Source: CADCUY01 sp964242735
Lineage (GTDB): Bacteria > Actinomycetota > Actinomycetes > Actinomycetales > Quadrisphaeraceae
Reading direction: 5' to 3'
Assembly: GCA_964242735.1 (NCBI GenBank)
Contig: CAXTAK010000001.1
Span: forward strand, 310,001 to 374,000
Length of the DNA: 64,000 bases
Of the stretch, positions 16,350-25,371 are shown piece by piece; within the stretch, counting starts at the first letter, position 1, and the number at the start of each line of letters is the position of its first letter. The position numbers and the translations under genes are program-made. The notes beneath the pieces were generated by a model. It was given only the letters and a program-made list of their open reading frames with translations. It was not told the DNA's origin and did not search any database.

Positions 16350-18581
16350 TCACCGGGCTGCGGCGACGGCGGGGGGTCGAGCAGCGGTCGGGACCCCCTG
16401 ACCGGCGGGCTCGTGGATCCCGTACCGCGACCAGACCCGCAGCAGGGGCGCCGGTGCCCACCAGTTGGCCCGGCCGAGCAGGCGCATCGTGGCCGGTACC
16501 AGGAGCGCGCGGATGATGGTGGCGTCGACGAGGATGGCGAAGGCGAGGCCCACGCCGGTCATGGTGATCAGGCTGATGCCGCTGGTGGCGAAGGCCCCGA
16601 TGACGACGACCAGGAGCAGCGCGGCGCTGGTGATGATGCCGCCGGTGCGCTGGAGCCCGGCGGCGACCGCGGCGGTGTTGTCGTGGGTGCGGTCCCACTC
16701 CTCGCGCACCCGTGAGAGCAGGAAGACCTCGTAGTCCATGGACAGCCCGAACGCGGCCGCCACCATGATGATCGGCTGGGTGGCCTCGATGCTCCCGGTC
16801 AGGGTCACGCCGAAGAACGACGCCAGGTGACCGTCCTGGAAGACCCACACCAGCGCCCCGAACATGGCGCCGAGGCTGAGTCCGGTCATCAGGACCGCCT
16901 TGACCGGCAGCAGCACCGACCCGAAGGCGAGGAAGAGCAGCAGCATCGTCACCACCACGACGAAACCGGCGGCCCAGGGCAGCCGGTCACCGAGCGAGGC
17001 CAGGGTGTCGACCTCCTCGGCCGCTGCACCGCCCACCAGCACCTCCACCCCGTCCGGCACGGGCACGGCGCGGACCGACCGCACCACCTGGGCCTCGAGC
17101 GCAGGATCGGTGGGCAGCTCGACGGAGACCAGGGCCGCGTCCGCCGAGCTGCCGACGAGCTCGGCGCCCGGGACGTCCTGGACCGCGGCCATGTCCGTGG
17201 CGAGGGACTCCAGCTGCGCCGTGGAGGCACCGCGGACGACGACGTCGAGGTCGCTGGTGGAGGCCTGGGGGAACCCGTCGATGATCAGCTCGGCGGCGAC
17301 GCGGCTCTCGGTGCCGGCCGGCAGGACGCGGTGGTCGGTGCCTCCGAAGGAGATCCGGGTGGCCGGGGAGGCGATGACGAGCAGCAGGGCCGTGGTGGCC
17401 ACGGCGACCAGGACGGGACGGCGCATGACGGCGTGGGCGAGACGGGCCCAGCCCCGCTCGCGCTCAGCGCCAGGTGCGCCCGTCGCGGCGGCGGGCGCCC
17501 GCCGCCGGCGCACCCGCAGCGCGTCCACCCGCGGCCCGAGCACGGCGAGCAGCGCCGGCAGCACGGTGAGCGCGGCGACGAGCGCGATGAGCACCGCGGC
17601 GATGGCGCCGAAGCCCATCGAGCGCAGGAAGGGCTGGGGGAAGAAGAGCAGGGCCGCGAGGGAGACCGCGACCGTGACCCCCGAGACCAGCACGGACCGT
17701 CCCGCGGTCGCCATCGTCCGGCCCAGCGCGGTCGGGACGACGTCCTTCGTGCCCCCCAGGGCGCTCATCTCGTCGCGGAAGCGGCTGACGACCAGCAGCG
17801 CGTAGTCGATGGCGAGCCCGAGCCCGAGCATGGTGATGATGTTGATGGAGAAGACGCTGACGTCGGTGAGGTAGCTGATCGCGCGCAGCGCCGTGAACGC
17901 GCCGAGGATCGCGATGGCGCCGATCACCAGGGGCAGGCTCGCGGCCACCAGGCCGCCGAAGACGACGACCAGGAGCACGAGGAGCACCGGGGTGGACAGC
18001 GTCTCGGCGCGGACGAGGTCCTCGCCGATCTGGTTGCCGATCTCCAGGCCGGTCGGCACGGAGCCGCCCCGGTGGGTCTGCACGGCACCACCGGCCACCA
18101 GGTCGTCGGCGATCCGCTCGTAGGTGTCGTCGCGGGCCTCCTCGTCGGCGCCGGCCAGCTGCAGCAGCACCAGCGTCTGCCGCCGGTCCTGCGAGACCAG
18201 GGCGGGGGACCCGGTCGACCACGTGGTGCTGGTGGCCGTGACGGCGTCCTCGGGCAGGGCGGCGAGGGTGCGTTCGACCTCGGCGCGGAAGGCGGGGTCG
18301 TCGGCGGTCAGGGTGTCGGAGGCGTAGACCACGGCGACGTGGGTGCTCTGGCGGCCGAACTCACCCTCCGCCGCCGCGAGGGACTCGCTGCCCGGGGTCT
18401 CGAAGCCGCCCCCGCTGAGCCGCGCGAAGGCCCCGGTGCCCCAGAGGAGGCTGAACAGGAGGAACACCACCGCCCCCACGAGGACGGGCACCCGGCCGCG
18501 GTACAGGGCGCCGCCCCAGGAGCTCGGCGCTCCGGGCCCGGGGAGGGCCAGCGGCGGGCGTGACGGGGTCCGGGTCGACAC
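16350..18581 (-). CDS. MMPL-family RND-type transporter
   Basis: Encodes 743 residues from a GTG at 18581, with GAGGAG upstream. Two homologous halves are visible. Each has an N-terminal TM segment, an extracytoplasmic loop domain and a five-TM bundle. The first bundle contains LGLGLAIDYALLVVSRFRDEM and the second FGLSMDYEVFLLSRVREEW, the Asp-Tyr pairs expected in proton-driven MMPL pumps. These transporters export lipids, siderophores or toxic compounds across the inner membrane. The gene is divergent from a TetR regulator with an 18-base inverted repeat between them, so it is probably induced by a substrate sensed by that regulator. The C-terminal tail is short and Ala-rich. Confidence 0.9.
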   Translation of the reverse strand: MSTRTPSRPPLALPGPGAPSSWGGALYRGRVPVLVGAVVFLLFSLLWGTGAFARLSGGGFETPGSESLAAAEGEFGRQSTHVAVVYASDTLTADDPAFRAEVERTLAALPEDAVTATSTTWSTGSPALVSQDRRQTLVLLQLAGADEEARDDTYERIADDLVAGGAVQTHRGGSVPTGLEIGNQIGEDLVRAETLSTPVLLVLLVVVFGGLVAASLPLVIGAIAILGAFTALRAISYLTDVSVFSINIITMLGLGLAIDYALLVVSRFRDEMSALGGTKDVVPTALGRTMATAGRSVLVSGVTVAVSLAALLFFPQPFLRSMGFGAIAAVLIALVAALTVLPALLAVLGPRVDALRVRRRRAPAAATGAPGAERERGWARLAHAVMRRPVLVAVATTALLLVIASPATRISFGGTDHRVLPAGTESRVAAELIIDGFPQASTSDLDVVVRGASTAQLESLATDMAAVQDVPGAELVGSSADAALVSVELPTDPALEAQVVRSVRAVPVPDGVEVLVGGAAAEEVDTLASLGDRLPWAAGFVVVVTMLLLFLAFGSVLLPVKAVLMTGLSLGAMFGALVWVFQDGHLASFFGVTLTGSIEATQPIIMVAAAFGLSMDYEVFLLSRVREEWDRTHDNTAAVAAGLQRTGGIITSAALLLVVVIGAFATSGISLITMTGVGLAFAILVDATIIRALLVPATMRLLGRANWWAPAPLLRVWSRYGIHEPAGQGVPTAARPPAVAAAR

Positions 18582-18657
18582 GGCTGACTCCTCAGGAGGA
18601 TGAGCGAGGGACGTCGGGCAGGGTGGCCACGACCTCGTCGCCCCAGAGTGCTACTGT

Positions 18658-18675
18658 TGTTCACGGAAGTCAACA
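18658..18675. promoter_or_regulatory. Putative TetR operator between MMPL and TetR genes
   Basis: Arms TGTTCAC and GTCAACA (6 of 7 complementary) are separated by GGAA. A TTGACT box reading toward the MMPL gene overlaps the right arm. Position and size fit an operator for the adjacent TetR protein, which would then repress both divergent promoters. Confidence 0.5.
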
Positions 18676-18774
18676 CCAGTCGCAGATCATGGATGACCTG
18701 ACCTTCGGAGGCTCGCTCTGCTGTCCGGCACCGACGACACGACGACGAAGACCGAGCCCACGCGGCGCGAACGG

Positions 18775-19464
18775 GTGCGTGCGGCGACGGTGGCCGAGAT
18801 CCGCACGACAGCGCGCGCGCTGCTCGTCGAGCACGGCGACGTCGGTGTGAGCGTGCGCGCCGTGGCGCGAGCGATGGGGATGACGCCCGCGGCGCTCTAC
18901 CGCTACGTCGACGGCTTCGACGAGCTCATGGTCCTGGTGGCCGTCGACGTCCACGACGACCTCGTCGCCGCCCTCGAACGGACCCGCGACGAGGACCCCG
19001 ACGCCGGTGTCGCCACCCGGTTCCTCGCGGTCTCGCGGACCTTCCGCCGGTGGGCGCTGGAGCACCCGGTGGAGTTCGCGCGGGTGCTGGCCAATCCCGT
19101 GAGGGTGGGCTCCGCTCCGCCCGGCAGTCCCCTGCAGCAGGCGGGGCTGCGTCTGGGCCGGGTGTTCGCCGGGCTCTTCACCGAGCTCAGCACCAGTGGG
19201 CTGCTGCCCGTCCCCGCGGCCGACGACGTCGACCCCGGGCTGCTGAGCGCCGTCACGGACGACCCGGGTGTGGCTCGGGGCATGCCCGCGACGCTCCTCG
19301 TCCTCTTCGCCCAGGCCTGGACGCGGCTCTACGGCTGCGTCGCGCTGGAGGTCTCCGGGCAGCTGGCGTGGGCCATGGACGACACCGAGCCGATGTTCGA
19401 GTCCGTGCTGCGCGAGACGGCGGCGACCATGGGTCTCTCGCACGCGTACGCCCCGCCGTCCTGA
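18775..19464 (+). CDS. TetR-family transcriptional regulator of the MMPL exporter
   Basis: Encodes 229 residues from the first in-frame GTG. The HTH reads VSVRAVARAMGMTPAALYRY-VDGF. The C-terminal domain, with WALEHPVEFARVLANPV, belongs to the WHG-type TetR group. The frame is open upstream through LSGTDDTTTKTEPTRRERV, which looks like genuine regulator N-terminal sequence. CGGAGG at 18706-18711 lies six bases before a CTG at 18718. Translation may therefore start at that non-canonical CTG, adding 19 residues. Likely controls the divergent MMPL gene through the inverted repeat at 18658-18675. Confidence 0.85.
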   Translation: MRAATVAEIRTTARALLVEHGDVGVSVRAVARAMGMTPAALYRYVDGFDELMVLVAVDVHDDLVAALERTRDEDPDAGVATRFLAVSRTFRRWALEHPVEFARVLANPVRVGSAPPGSPLQQAGLRLGRVFAGLFTELSTSGLLPVPAADDVDPGLLSAVTDDPGVARGMPATLLVLFAQAWTRLYGCVALEVSGQLAWAMDDTEPMFESVLRETAATMGLSHAYAPPS

Positions 19465-19830
19465 GCGGCTGGCTGGTCGCCCCGAGCCCCGGCGCGTGCG
19501 AGACCAGCGCCTGCGCCGTGGCGTCGGCCGAGCCGAGGGCGACAGCGTCGGCCGGGGACCCCCGGGCGCCGTGCGGCGGCCTGACTCCCGCTGACCATCG
19601 GCCTCGAGGGCTGGGTGTCCTCGCTGGTCGCACCTGGTCCCGTCACGGTCCCGTCCACCCGACCGGCCGCGTCGCCACCCACGGGCGCACCCACGTCGCG
19701 GTCGCCTCGACGACATCGGCGGCGCCCTGGGTGCGCCGTCGTCCGCCGCTGACCGTGAGCACCGCTGTCGATCGACGGGTGTCGGGAGGAGTAGACCTCC
19801 TGTCGTCCACCCCCCTCAGGCCTGCCACCC
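19465..19830. other. Intergenic stretch without a recognisable gene
   Basis: I see no gene on either strand. A small GGAGG/CCTCC inverted repeat around 19787-19801 could act as a weak terminator. Confidence 0.35.
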
Positions 19831-19841
19831 AGGAGGAGCTC

Positions 19842-20762
19842 GTGTCACGAGCCGTGCAGTTCGACCACTACGGCGGGACCGAGGTCCTGGAGGTCAGGGA
19901 CGTGCCGGACCCCCTCCCGGGGCCGGGGCGGGTCGTCGTCGCCGTCAGGGCCGCCGGCACCAACCCCGGTGAGGCGGCCATCCGGCAGGGGGCGCTGGAC
20001 GCCGTCTCCCCGGCGAGCTTCCCCTCCGGCCAGGGCAGTGACCTGGCGGGCGTGGTCACCGCCGTCGGCGAGGGCGTCACCTCGCTGGTCGTCGGCGACG
20101 AGGTGATGGGCTGGTCGTGGGAGCGCTCCAGCCAGGCCGAGCTCGTCGCCGTCCCCGCCGAGCAGCTGGTCCCCAAGCCGCCCGCGCTGTCGTGGGAGGT
20201 GGCCGGCTGCCTGTACGTCGTCGGGGCCACGGCCTGCGCCGCGGTGCGTGCGGTCGCCGCTGGACCGGGTGACGTGGTGGCGGTCTCCAGCGCCGCGGGA
20301 GGTGTGGGCACGGTGGTGGTCCAGCTGCTGCGGGTGCGGGGCGCCGAGGTGGTGGGGATCGCCTCGGTCGCCAACCACGACTGGCTGCGCGCCCAGGGGG
20401 CGCAGCCAGTCGCCTACGGCGACGGGCTGCGCGAACGCCTCCAGGCCGCCGTCCCCTCCGGCCTGGACGCCTTCATCGACACCCACGGAGGCGGCTACCT
20501 GCGGCTGGCGGTCGACCTCGGCGTCCCGCGCGACCGCATCATGACGATCATCGACTTCGCCGCCGCGCAGGAGCTGGGGGTCACGGCGGAGGGCAGCGAG
20601 GCGGCCACGAGCCAGGGCGTCCTCTCCGAGGTGGCCGACCTGGTGGCCACCGGGCGCATCACCGTCCCGATCGCCGCGAGCTACCCGCTGGAGCAGGTGC
20701 GGCAGGCCTACACGCAGGTGGAGCAGCGCCACACCCACGGCAAGGTCGTCCTGCTGCCCTGA
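19842..20762 (+). CDS. NADP-dependent quinone oxidoreductase-like MDR enzyme
   Basis: Encodes 306 residues from the GTG at 19842, preceded by AGGAGGAG. The GroES-like domain (residues 1-125) contains FDHYGGTEVLEVRDVPDP, RAAGTNPGEAAIRQG and GQGSDLAGVVTAVGEGV. The Rossmann domain has VAVSSAAGGVGTVVVQLL, the AxxGGVG cofactor motif of zinc-independent quinone reductases. No zinc-ligand Cys or His residues are seen. Such enzymes reduce quinones or enones with NADPH in the cytosol. It stands alone between intergenic stretches, so its pathway is unknown. Confidence 0.88.
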   Translation: MSRAVQFDHYGGTEVLEVRDVPDPLPGPGRVVVAVRAAGTNPGEAAIRQGALDAVSPASFPSGQGSDLAGVVTAVGEGVTSLVVGDEVMGWSWERSSQAELVAVPAEQLVPKPPALSWEVAGCLYVVGATACAAVRAVAAGPGDVVAVSSAAGGVGTVVVQLLRVRGAEVVGIASVANHDWLRAQGAQPVAYGDGLRERLQAAVPSGLDAFIDTHGGGYLRLAVDLGVPRDRIMTIIDFAAAQELGVTAEGSEAATSQGVLSEVADLVATGRITVPIAASYPLEQVRQAYTQVEQRHTHGKVVLLP

Positions 20763-21054
20763 CCTGGACGCGGTGCCAGGCCCCCTCGCTCGGGGTGTCG
20801 GGACGGCCGTCCCGCTGTCCTGGCTTGCCGTGCGGTGCCTGCCGGTGGTCGACTCGTGGCGGTGGTCACTCGACCTCCGCCCGGACCCACCCGTGAGGAG
20901 TCCACCTGATGTGGTCAGCGGCTCAGCAGTCCCGACCGTGCGCGCCACCGACGGGGCGAGCGAGCCCGCCCACCGCTCGTCGGCCGGTCCCCGAGACCCA
21001 CGACGCGGTGGACGGGCCGGTCGCGCGGTGATCGCCGACCACCGGGGGGATGCC

Positions 21055-21906
21055 GTGCGCACGGGCCGCGTCGCCGTCAACGGGACCGCGCTGCACTACC
21101 GGGCGGCCGGGTCGGGCCCCGCGGTGGTGCTGCTGCACGGGGTGCCCAAGACCGGGTACCACTGGCGGCACCTGATCCCGAGGCTCAGCGCGGAGCACGC
21201 GGTGGTCGCCCCGGACCTCCGCGGTCTGGGGGACTCCGCCCATCCCGCGGACGGCTACGACTCGGTGACGATGAGCGAGGACGTCGCCGAGCTCATGGCC
21301 TACCTGGGGCACGATTCTTACAGCGTGGTCGGCGAGGACTGGGGAGGGGTGATCGGCTACCACCTCGCCGCCAGGCACCGGGACCGCGTCGAGGCCCTGG
21401 TCTTCGTCGAGGCGCTGATGCCCGGCTTCGGCTTCGAGGACCACGCCGCGCTCACCCCCGAGAACGTCGGGGGCATGTTCCTGTGGCACCTCGGCTTCTT
21501 CTTCCAGCCGGACGTGCCGGAGATGCTGATCACCGGGCACGAGCGGGCCCTCATCACGCACATGATCAAGAACGAGCGCAGCTACCCCGACAGCGCCACC
21601 TCCGACGCGGTCGAGGAGTACGTGCGCTGCTACTCCATGCCCGGCGGCATCCGCGCGATGCTGTCGATCTACCGCGCGATGCTCGAGGACGCCGAGCTGA
21701 CCCGGCAGGCAGCGAGGACCCTCCTGGACGTCCCCGTGCTCGCGCTCGGGGGTGACGCCTTCATCGGCGCGCGCAACGAGTCCGTGATGCGGCTCCTCGC
21801 CCACGACGTCACCGGGCACGTCTTCGCGGCGGGGCACGACCTCGCCGAGGAGGTGCCCGAGCAGATGGCCGAGGTCGTCCTCCGCTTCCTGGCCGAGCGG
21901 CGGTAG
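21055..21906 (+). CDS. Alpha/beta hydrolase, epoxide hydrolase/haloalkane dehalogenase-like
   Basis: Encodes 283 residues from the GTG at 21055, which follows a GGGGGG-containing ribosome-binding region; an in-frame GTG at 21028 is possible. HGVPKTGYHWR is the HGxP oxyanion motif. The nucleophile elbow GEDWGG carries Asp95 instead of Ser, as in epoxide hydrolases and dehalogenases. The catalytic His is in AAGHDLAEEVPEQM, and a Trp/Tyr-containing cap region lies between. The protein has no signal peptide. Its stop lies 16 bases from that of the convergent hydrolase gene. The natural substrate cannot be inferred. Confidence 0.87.
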   Translation: MRTGRVAVNGTALHYRAAGSGPAVVLLHGVPKTGYHWRHLIPRLSAEHAVVAPDLRGLGDSAHPADGYDSVTMSEDVAELMAYLGHDSYSVVGEDWGGVIGYHLAARHRDRVEALVFVEALMPGFGFEDHAALTPENVGGMFLWHLGFFFQPDVPEMLITGHERALITHMIKNERSYPDSATSDAVEEYVRCYSMPGGIRAMLSIYRAMLEDAELTRQAARTLLDVPVLALGGDAFIGARNESVMRLLAHDVTGHVFAAGHDLAEEVPEQMAEVVLRFLAERR

Positions 21907-21922
21907 CCGCAGGCTCACCCGG

Positions 21923-22825
21923 TCACAGCACGGCGACGGTGAGCGGCCCGTCGTCCGCTCCCACCCGAGGACCCGGGCGGTGGCGGTCCGCCACCGCCTG
22001 CGCCAGGGCGGGCATGACCAGGCCGCGCAGCTCCTCGGGCGCCTCGACCTGCGGCATGTGGCCTGCGTGCTCGATCACTTCGAAGCGGGCTCCCGGGACG
22101 GCCGCGGCGAAGGCGCGGCCGTAGTCGGGGGTCACGACGCCGTCGGCGGCGCCCCACACCACCAGGGTGGGAGCGGTGATCGCCGACAGCCGTGATCCCA
22201 GGGTGGGGTCGGTCATCACCGGCTGGCCGGGCTGGTTGCCGTAGGCGTCGCGGGTGGCGAAGTTGGCGGCCATCGCCGCGCGCTGGGCCGGGGCCACCGA
22301 GGCGGGGTCGACGGCGTACGGCGCGGGGTCGTAGAAGCTCAGCGCCATCAGCTCCGGCCCGCTCAGCTCGTTGACGTCGGTCACGGGGTGGCCCGGCACC
22401 TCCAGGCCGACGGCGTCGACGAGGACCACGCTGCCCACCCGGGGGGCGCCCGCGCCGGCCCGCTGGTCGTCGGCGGCCATCTCGGCGGCGACCCACCCGC
22501 CGATGGAGTTCCCGACCAGGGTCACGCCGGACAGGTCGAGCGCCTCGAGCAGCTCGGCGTACACGGCGGCCAGCGCCGCGACGGTGCCCAGGGCCGGCGG
22601 TCGGGGGGTGCCGTCGAAGCCCGGGTGGGTGGGGGTGACGACGCGGGCGGGGGAGTCCTGCGTCGACAGCGCCGCCAGGCTCGCCATCGACGCGGGCCCG
22701 GCGCCCCCGTGCAGCAGGAGCACGGGCCGCCCCTCGCCGACGTCGTCGAAGGTCAGGTCGACCGCCAGGTCCTCGCGCAGGTCCGCGGTGGCGGGCACCT
22801 CGAGGTGCAGGGTGCGGGTGGTCAT
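21923..22825 (-). CDS. Alpha/beta hydrolase
   Basis: Encodes 300 residues from the ATG at 22825, with GAGGAG upstream. Motifs are LLLHGGAGPASM (oxyanion hole), LVGNSIGGWVA with nucleophile Ser107, LVVWGAADGVVTPDYG with the acid, and IEHAGHMPQVEAPEE with the catalytic His. It is the last gene of a coupled set. Its start overlaps the stop of the cupin gene by four bases, and the cupin in turn overlaps the epimerase-like gene. It probably acts with those proteins on a common small molecule. Confidence 0.9.
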   Translation of the reverse strand: MTTRTLHLEVPATADLREDLAVDLTFDDVGEGRPVLLLHGGAGPASMASLAALSTQDSPARVVTPTHPGFDGTPRPPALGTVAALAAVYAELLEALDLSGVTLVGNSIGGWVAAEMAADDQRAGAGAPRVGSVVLVDAVGLEVPGHPVTDVNELSGPELMALSFYDPAPYAVDPASVAPAQRAAMAANFATRDAYGNQPGQPVMTDPTLGSRLSAITAPTLVVWGAADGVVTPDYGRAFAAAVPGARFEVIEHAGHMPQVEAPEELRGLVMPALAQAVADRHRPGPRVGADDGPLTVAVL

Positions 22826-23358
22826 GATGTCTCCTCGGGGGGTGCGGTGGGGTGCATGCCGGTGAGCTGCTCGATGTCGTAGCGCTCCCGCAGGGCGATG
22901 ATCGCGGCCTGGTCGGGGGGGCCGTCGGCGGTCAGCAGCGCGGCGAGCTCCTCGAAGTAGTGCTCGTGGCCGCCGGGCGCACCGGACTGGAAGAACATCG
23001 TGGCGGGTTCGTCGGTGGGGTTGCCGAAGGCGTGGGGCGTGCCGACCGGGACCCACATGAAGGAGCCCGGCCCTCCGCGCAGGAACCGCTGCCCGGACGC
23101 CGAGGTCCAGTCGTGCCAGTCGCCCACGGTGCGGTCCAGCGGCTCGAAGGCCAGCACGTCGAGGGTGCCGCTGAGCACGTAGAAGAACTCCTGGCCCTCC
23201 CCGTGCACGTGCGCGCCGACGTCGTACCCGGGGGGCACGACCACCTCGAACGTCGAGATCAGCGCGCCCTCCCCACCGGTGACCTTCACGGTGGCGTCCA
23301 CCCCGCCGCCGACGATGCGCCGCCCGCCGCCGGGTGCCAGCCCGACGCCGTCGCTCAC
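22822..23358 (-). CDS. Cupin-domain protein
   Basis: Encodes 178 residues from the GTG at 23358. A single conserved cupin barrel shows VGAHVHGEGQEFFYVLSGTL (motif 1 with His, His, Glu) and SFMWVPVGTPHAFGNPT (motif 2 with His), so a metal site is intact. The C-terminal helix region EHYFEELAALLTADGPPDQA is typical of small cupins found beside dehydrogenases. Overlaps by four bases with genes on both sides show translational coupling. It may be a dioxygenase, isomerase or binding protein; sequence alone does not decide. Confidence 0.87.
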   Translation of the reverse strand: MSDGVGLAPGGGRRIVGGGVDATVKVTGGEGALISTFEVVVPPGYDVGAHVHGEGQEFFYVLSGTLDVLAFEPLDRTVGDWHDWTSASGQRFLRGGPGSFMWVPVGTPHAFGNPTDEPATMFFQSGAPGGHEHYFEELAALLTADGPPDQAAIIALRERYDIEQLTGMHPTAPPEETS

Positions 23359-24275
23359 CGCCGCACCCCCTGCGCGCCCGCGCCGACCGCGAGCGGGGCG
23401 TAGGACCCGGTGGCCAGGTCCTCCAGCAGGGGTGGCCTGCTGGGGGTCCAGCCCAGCGACCGGGCCCGGCTGGCGTCGACCTGCTGGTCGAGCAGCAGGG
23501 CGGCGGCCAGGGGGCCCAGGCGGGCCCGGGTGGCGTCCTCGGGCTCGGGGGCGGTGCGCCCCTCCAGGCCGCGCACGCGGCTGGCGACCTCGGCGATCTC
23601 CTGCACGGTCGGTGCCTCCGCGGCGGCCCCGAGGTAGTAGGAGCCGGCCGGCGCCTGCGCCATGGCCAGCGCGAACAGCGCGGCGAGGTCGGCGACGTGG
23701 ACGGTGGAGAAGTGCTGCCCACCGCCGGGGTGCAGCAGCGCCGGGGCGTCCCCGTCGGTGGTCGGGCCGCCCAGCAGCAGGGCCGGCAGGCCCCCGCCGG
23801 CGCCGTAGACGTTGGCGGGCGCGACCACCACCGAGCGGACCCCGTCGTCGGCGGCGGCACGCACCCGTACCAGGGTCGCCGGGCGCCAGGCCACGATCGG
23901 CGGGGGGTCCAGCGGGCTGTCCTCGGTGAGGTGGTCGCCGGAGCCGTGGACCCACAGCCCGCCGGTGTGCACGTAGGGCCGGTCGCTGCCGGCCAGGGCC
24001 GGGAGCACGGCGTCCAGCACCGCGGCGTCGAGGGCGGCGCTGGTGGCGTCGCTGGGGGAGGCCGTGTGGACCACCGCGTCGACGCCGCGCACCTGCTCGG
24101 TCAGCCAGGCGCGGTCGCCCAGGTCGCCGAGCTCGGGCCGGGCGCCCGCCTGGGAGAGCCGGGCCGCCGATCCCTGCGAGCGCGCGTGGGCGACGACCTC
24201 GTGGCCCTGGGCCAGGACCTCGGCCAGCACCGCGGACCCGACGTACCCGGTCCCGCCGGTCAGGAAGACCTTCAT
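23355..24275 (-). CDS. NAD(P)-dependent epimerase/dehydratase-like extended SDR
   Basis: Encodes 306 residues from the ATG at 24275, preceded by GAGGAG. It starts with MKVFLTGGTGYVGSAVLAEV, the extended-SDR cofactor motif TGGTGYVG, followed by VDAVVHTASP. The usual YxxxK is not evident. The corresponding region reads VHTGGLWVHGSGDHLTEDSP, as in atypical or NmrA-like members. First gene of the coupled set that continues with the cupin and hydrolase genes, all inside the cluster starting at 26124. Confidence 0.86.
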   Translation of the reverse strand: MKVFLTGGTGYVGSAVLAEVLAQGHEVVAHARSQGSAARLSQAGARPELGDLGDRAWLTEQVRGVDAVVHTASPSDATSAALDAAVLDAVLPALAGSDRPYVHTGGLWVHGSGDHLTEDSPLDPPPIVAWRPATLVRVRAAADDGVRSVVVAPANVYGAGGGLPALLLGGPTTDGDAPALLHPGGGQHFSTVHVADLAALFALAMAQAPAGSYYLGAAAEAPTVQEIAEVASRVRGLEGRTAPEPEDATRARLGPLAAALLLDQQVDASRARSLGWTPSRPPLLEDLATGSYAPLAVGAGAQGVRR

Positions 24276-24361
24276 CTGCTTCTCCTCGTCGTGGGTGGTG
24301 CGGGGGGTGTCGCACGCCTCGCGGTGGGGCGTGGACGGACGGCGGTGCGGCGGTGCGCGGG

Positions 24362-25249
24362 TCAGTGCTGGACGGCGAGCAGCTCCTCGAAGCCCATCCG
24401 CGACAGGAAGCCCTCCTGGGCGGTACGGGTCGCGGCGTTGACCTCCTCCACCCCGGCGTCGGTGAAGTCGACGACGCTGCGGCCCGGCTTGGCCCCGAAC
24501 GGCAGGGCGAGGATGCGGGTGATCTCCTCCGCCACGGCGACGGGGTCGGCGTCGACCCCGGAGCGGAACAGGCCGGCGGTCGCCTCCTCGTTGCGGGCGA
24601 CCATCGGGTCGAGGACCGCGTACGCCGCGGTGACCTCCTGGTCGCTGGCGCGGCCGGCGTTGGGGAAGTGCTCGGTGCCCTGGGTGAAGGCGCCGGGCAT
24701 GACGATGGTGGTCTCGATGCCGAACTGGTTCACCTCGTAGGCGGTGACCTGGGCCAGGGCGTCGAAGGCGAACTTGGAGGCCACGTAGGGGCCGAGGAAG
24801 GGCGGGACGACGACGGTGGTCGTGCTGCCGACGTAGACCAGGGTCCCCGAGCGCCGGCCGCGCATGTGCGGCAGGACCGCGCGGTTGACCCGCTGGACGC
24901 CGAGGGTGTTGACGTCGAACAGGTGGGCGACGTCCTCGGCGGTGAAGGCCTCGGTGTAGCCCAGGACCATGTGGCCGGCGTTGTGCACGACGACGTCGAG
25001 GTGACCGCTGGTCTCGAGCACGGTGGCCACGGCCGCGTCGGCGGAGTCCTGGGACTGCACGTCGAGCTCCACGACGCGCAGGTCGACGCCGTCGCGCGCC
25101 GCCCCGTCGAGGACGTCCCGCGCTCGTGCGGCGTTGCGGCCGCCGGGGTCGCGCATGCTGGCGTACACGGTGTGCCCGGCAGCGGCGAGCGCGGTGGCGG
25201 TCAGGTTGCCGATGCCGGTGGCGGCGCCGGTGATGAGGACGACGGACAT
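24362..25249 (-). CDS. SDR-family oxidoreductase
   Basis: Encodes 295 residues. The classical SDR layout is complete: VVLITGAATGIGNLTATALA, LDVQSQD, VHNAGHMVLGYTEAF in place of NNAG, VYVGSTTT with the catalytic Ser, YVASKFAFDA (YxxxK) and VMPGAFTQGTEHFP. It is 87 bases upstream of the epimerase-like gene in the same direction. Co-transcription in the five-gene cluster downstream of the TetR operator is likely. Confidence 0.9.
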   Translation of the reverse strand: MSVVLITGAATGIGNLTATALAAAGHTVYASMRDPGGRNAARARDVLDGAARDGVDLRVVELDVQSQDSADAAVATVLETSGHLDVVVHNAGHMVLGYTEAFTAEDVAHLFDVNTLGVQRVNRAVLPHMRGRRSGTLVYVGSTTTVVVPPFLGPYVASKFAFDALAQVTAYEVNQFGIETTIVMPGAFTQGTEHFPNAGRASDQEVTAAYAVLDPMVARNEEATAGLFRSGVDADPVAVAEEITRILALPFGAKPGRSVVDFTDAGVEEVNAATRTAQEGFLSRMGFEELLAVQH

Positions 25250-25371
25250 GGTGCTCCTTCGGGGAGGTCGTGCGGAACGGTGCAGAACGGTGCGGTGCGG
25301 TGCGTGCTCTCAGCCAGCGGCCGCCCCCGGGGGGTCGGGCAGCGGTCCGGGGGACGGGGGCCGCTGGCGGC

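Noticed and set aside
16827..18563. Plus-strand open frame of 578 codons opposite the MMPL gene
   Set aside because: No motif, extreme Glu/Gln/Arg/His content and full overlap with a clear MMPL gene. A shadow of GC-rich coding DNA.
20799..20814. 16-base palindrome CGGGACGGCCGTCCCG after the oxidoreductase gene
   Set aside because: It could be a terminator, but short GC palindromes are frequent by chance at this base composition and it lies 37 bases past the stop without other features.
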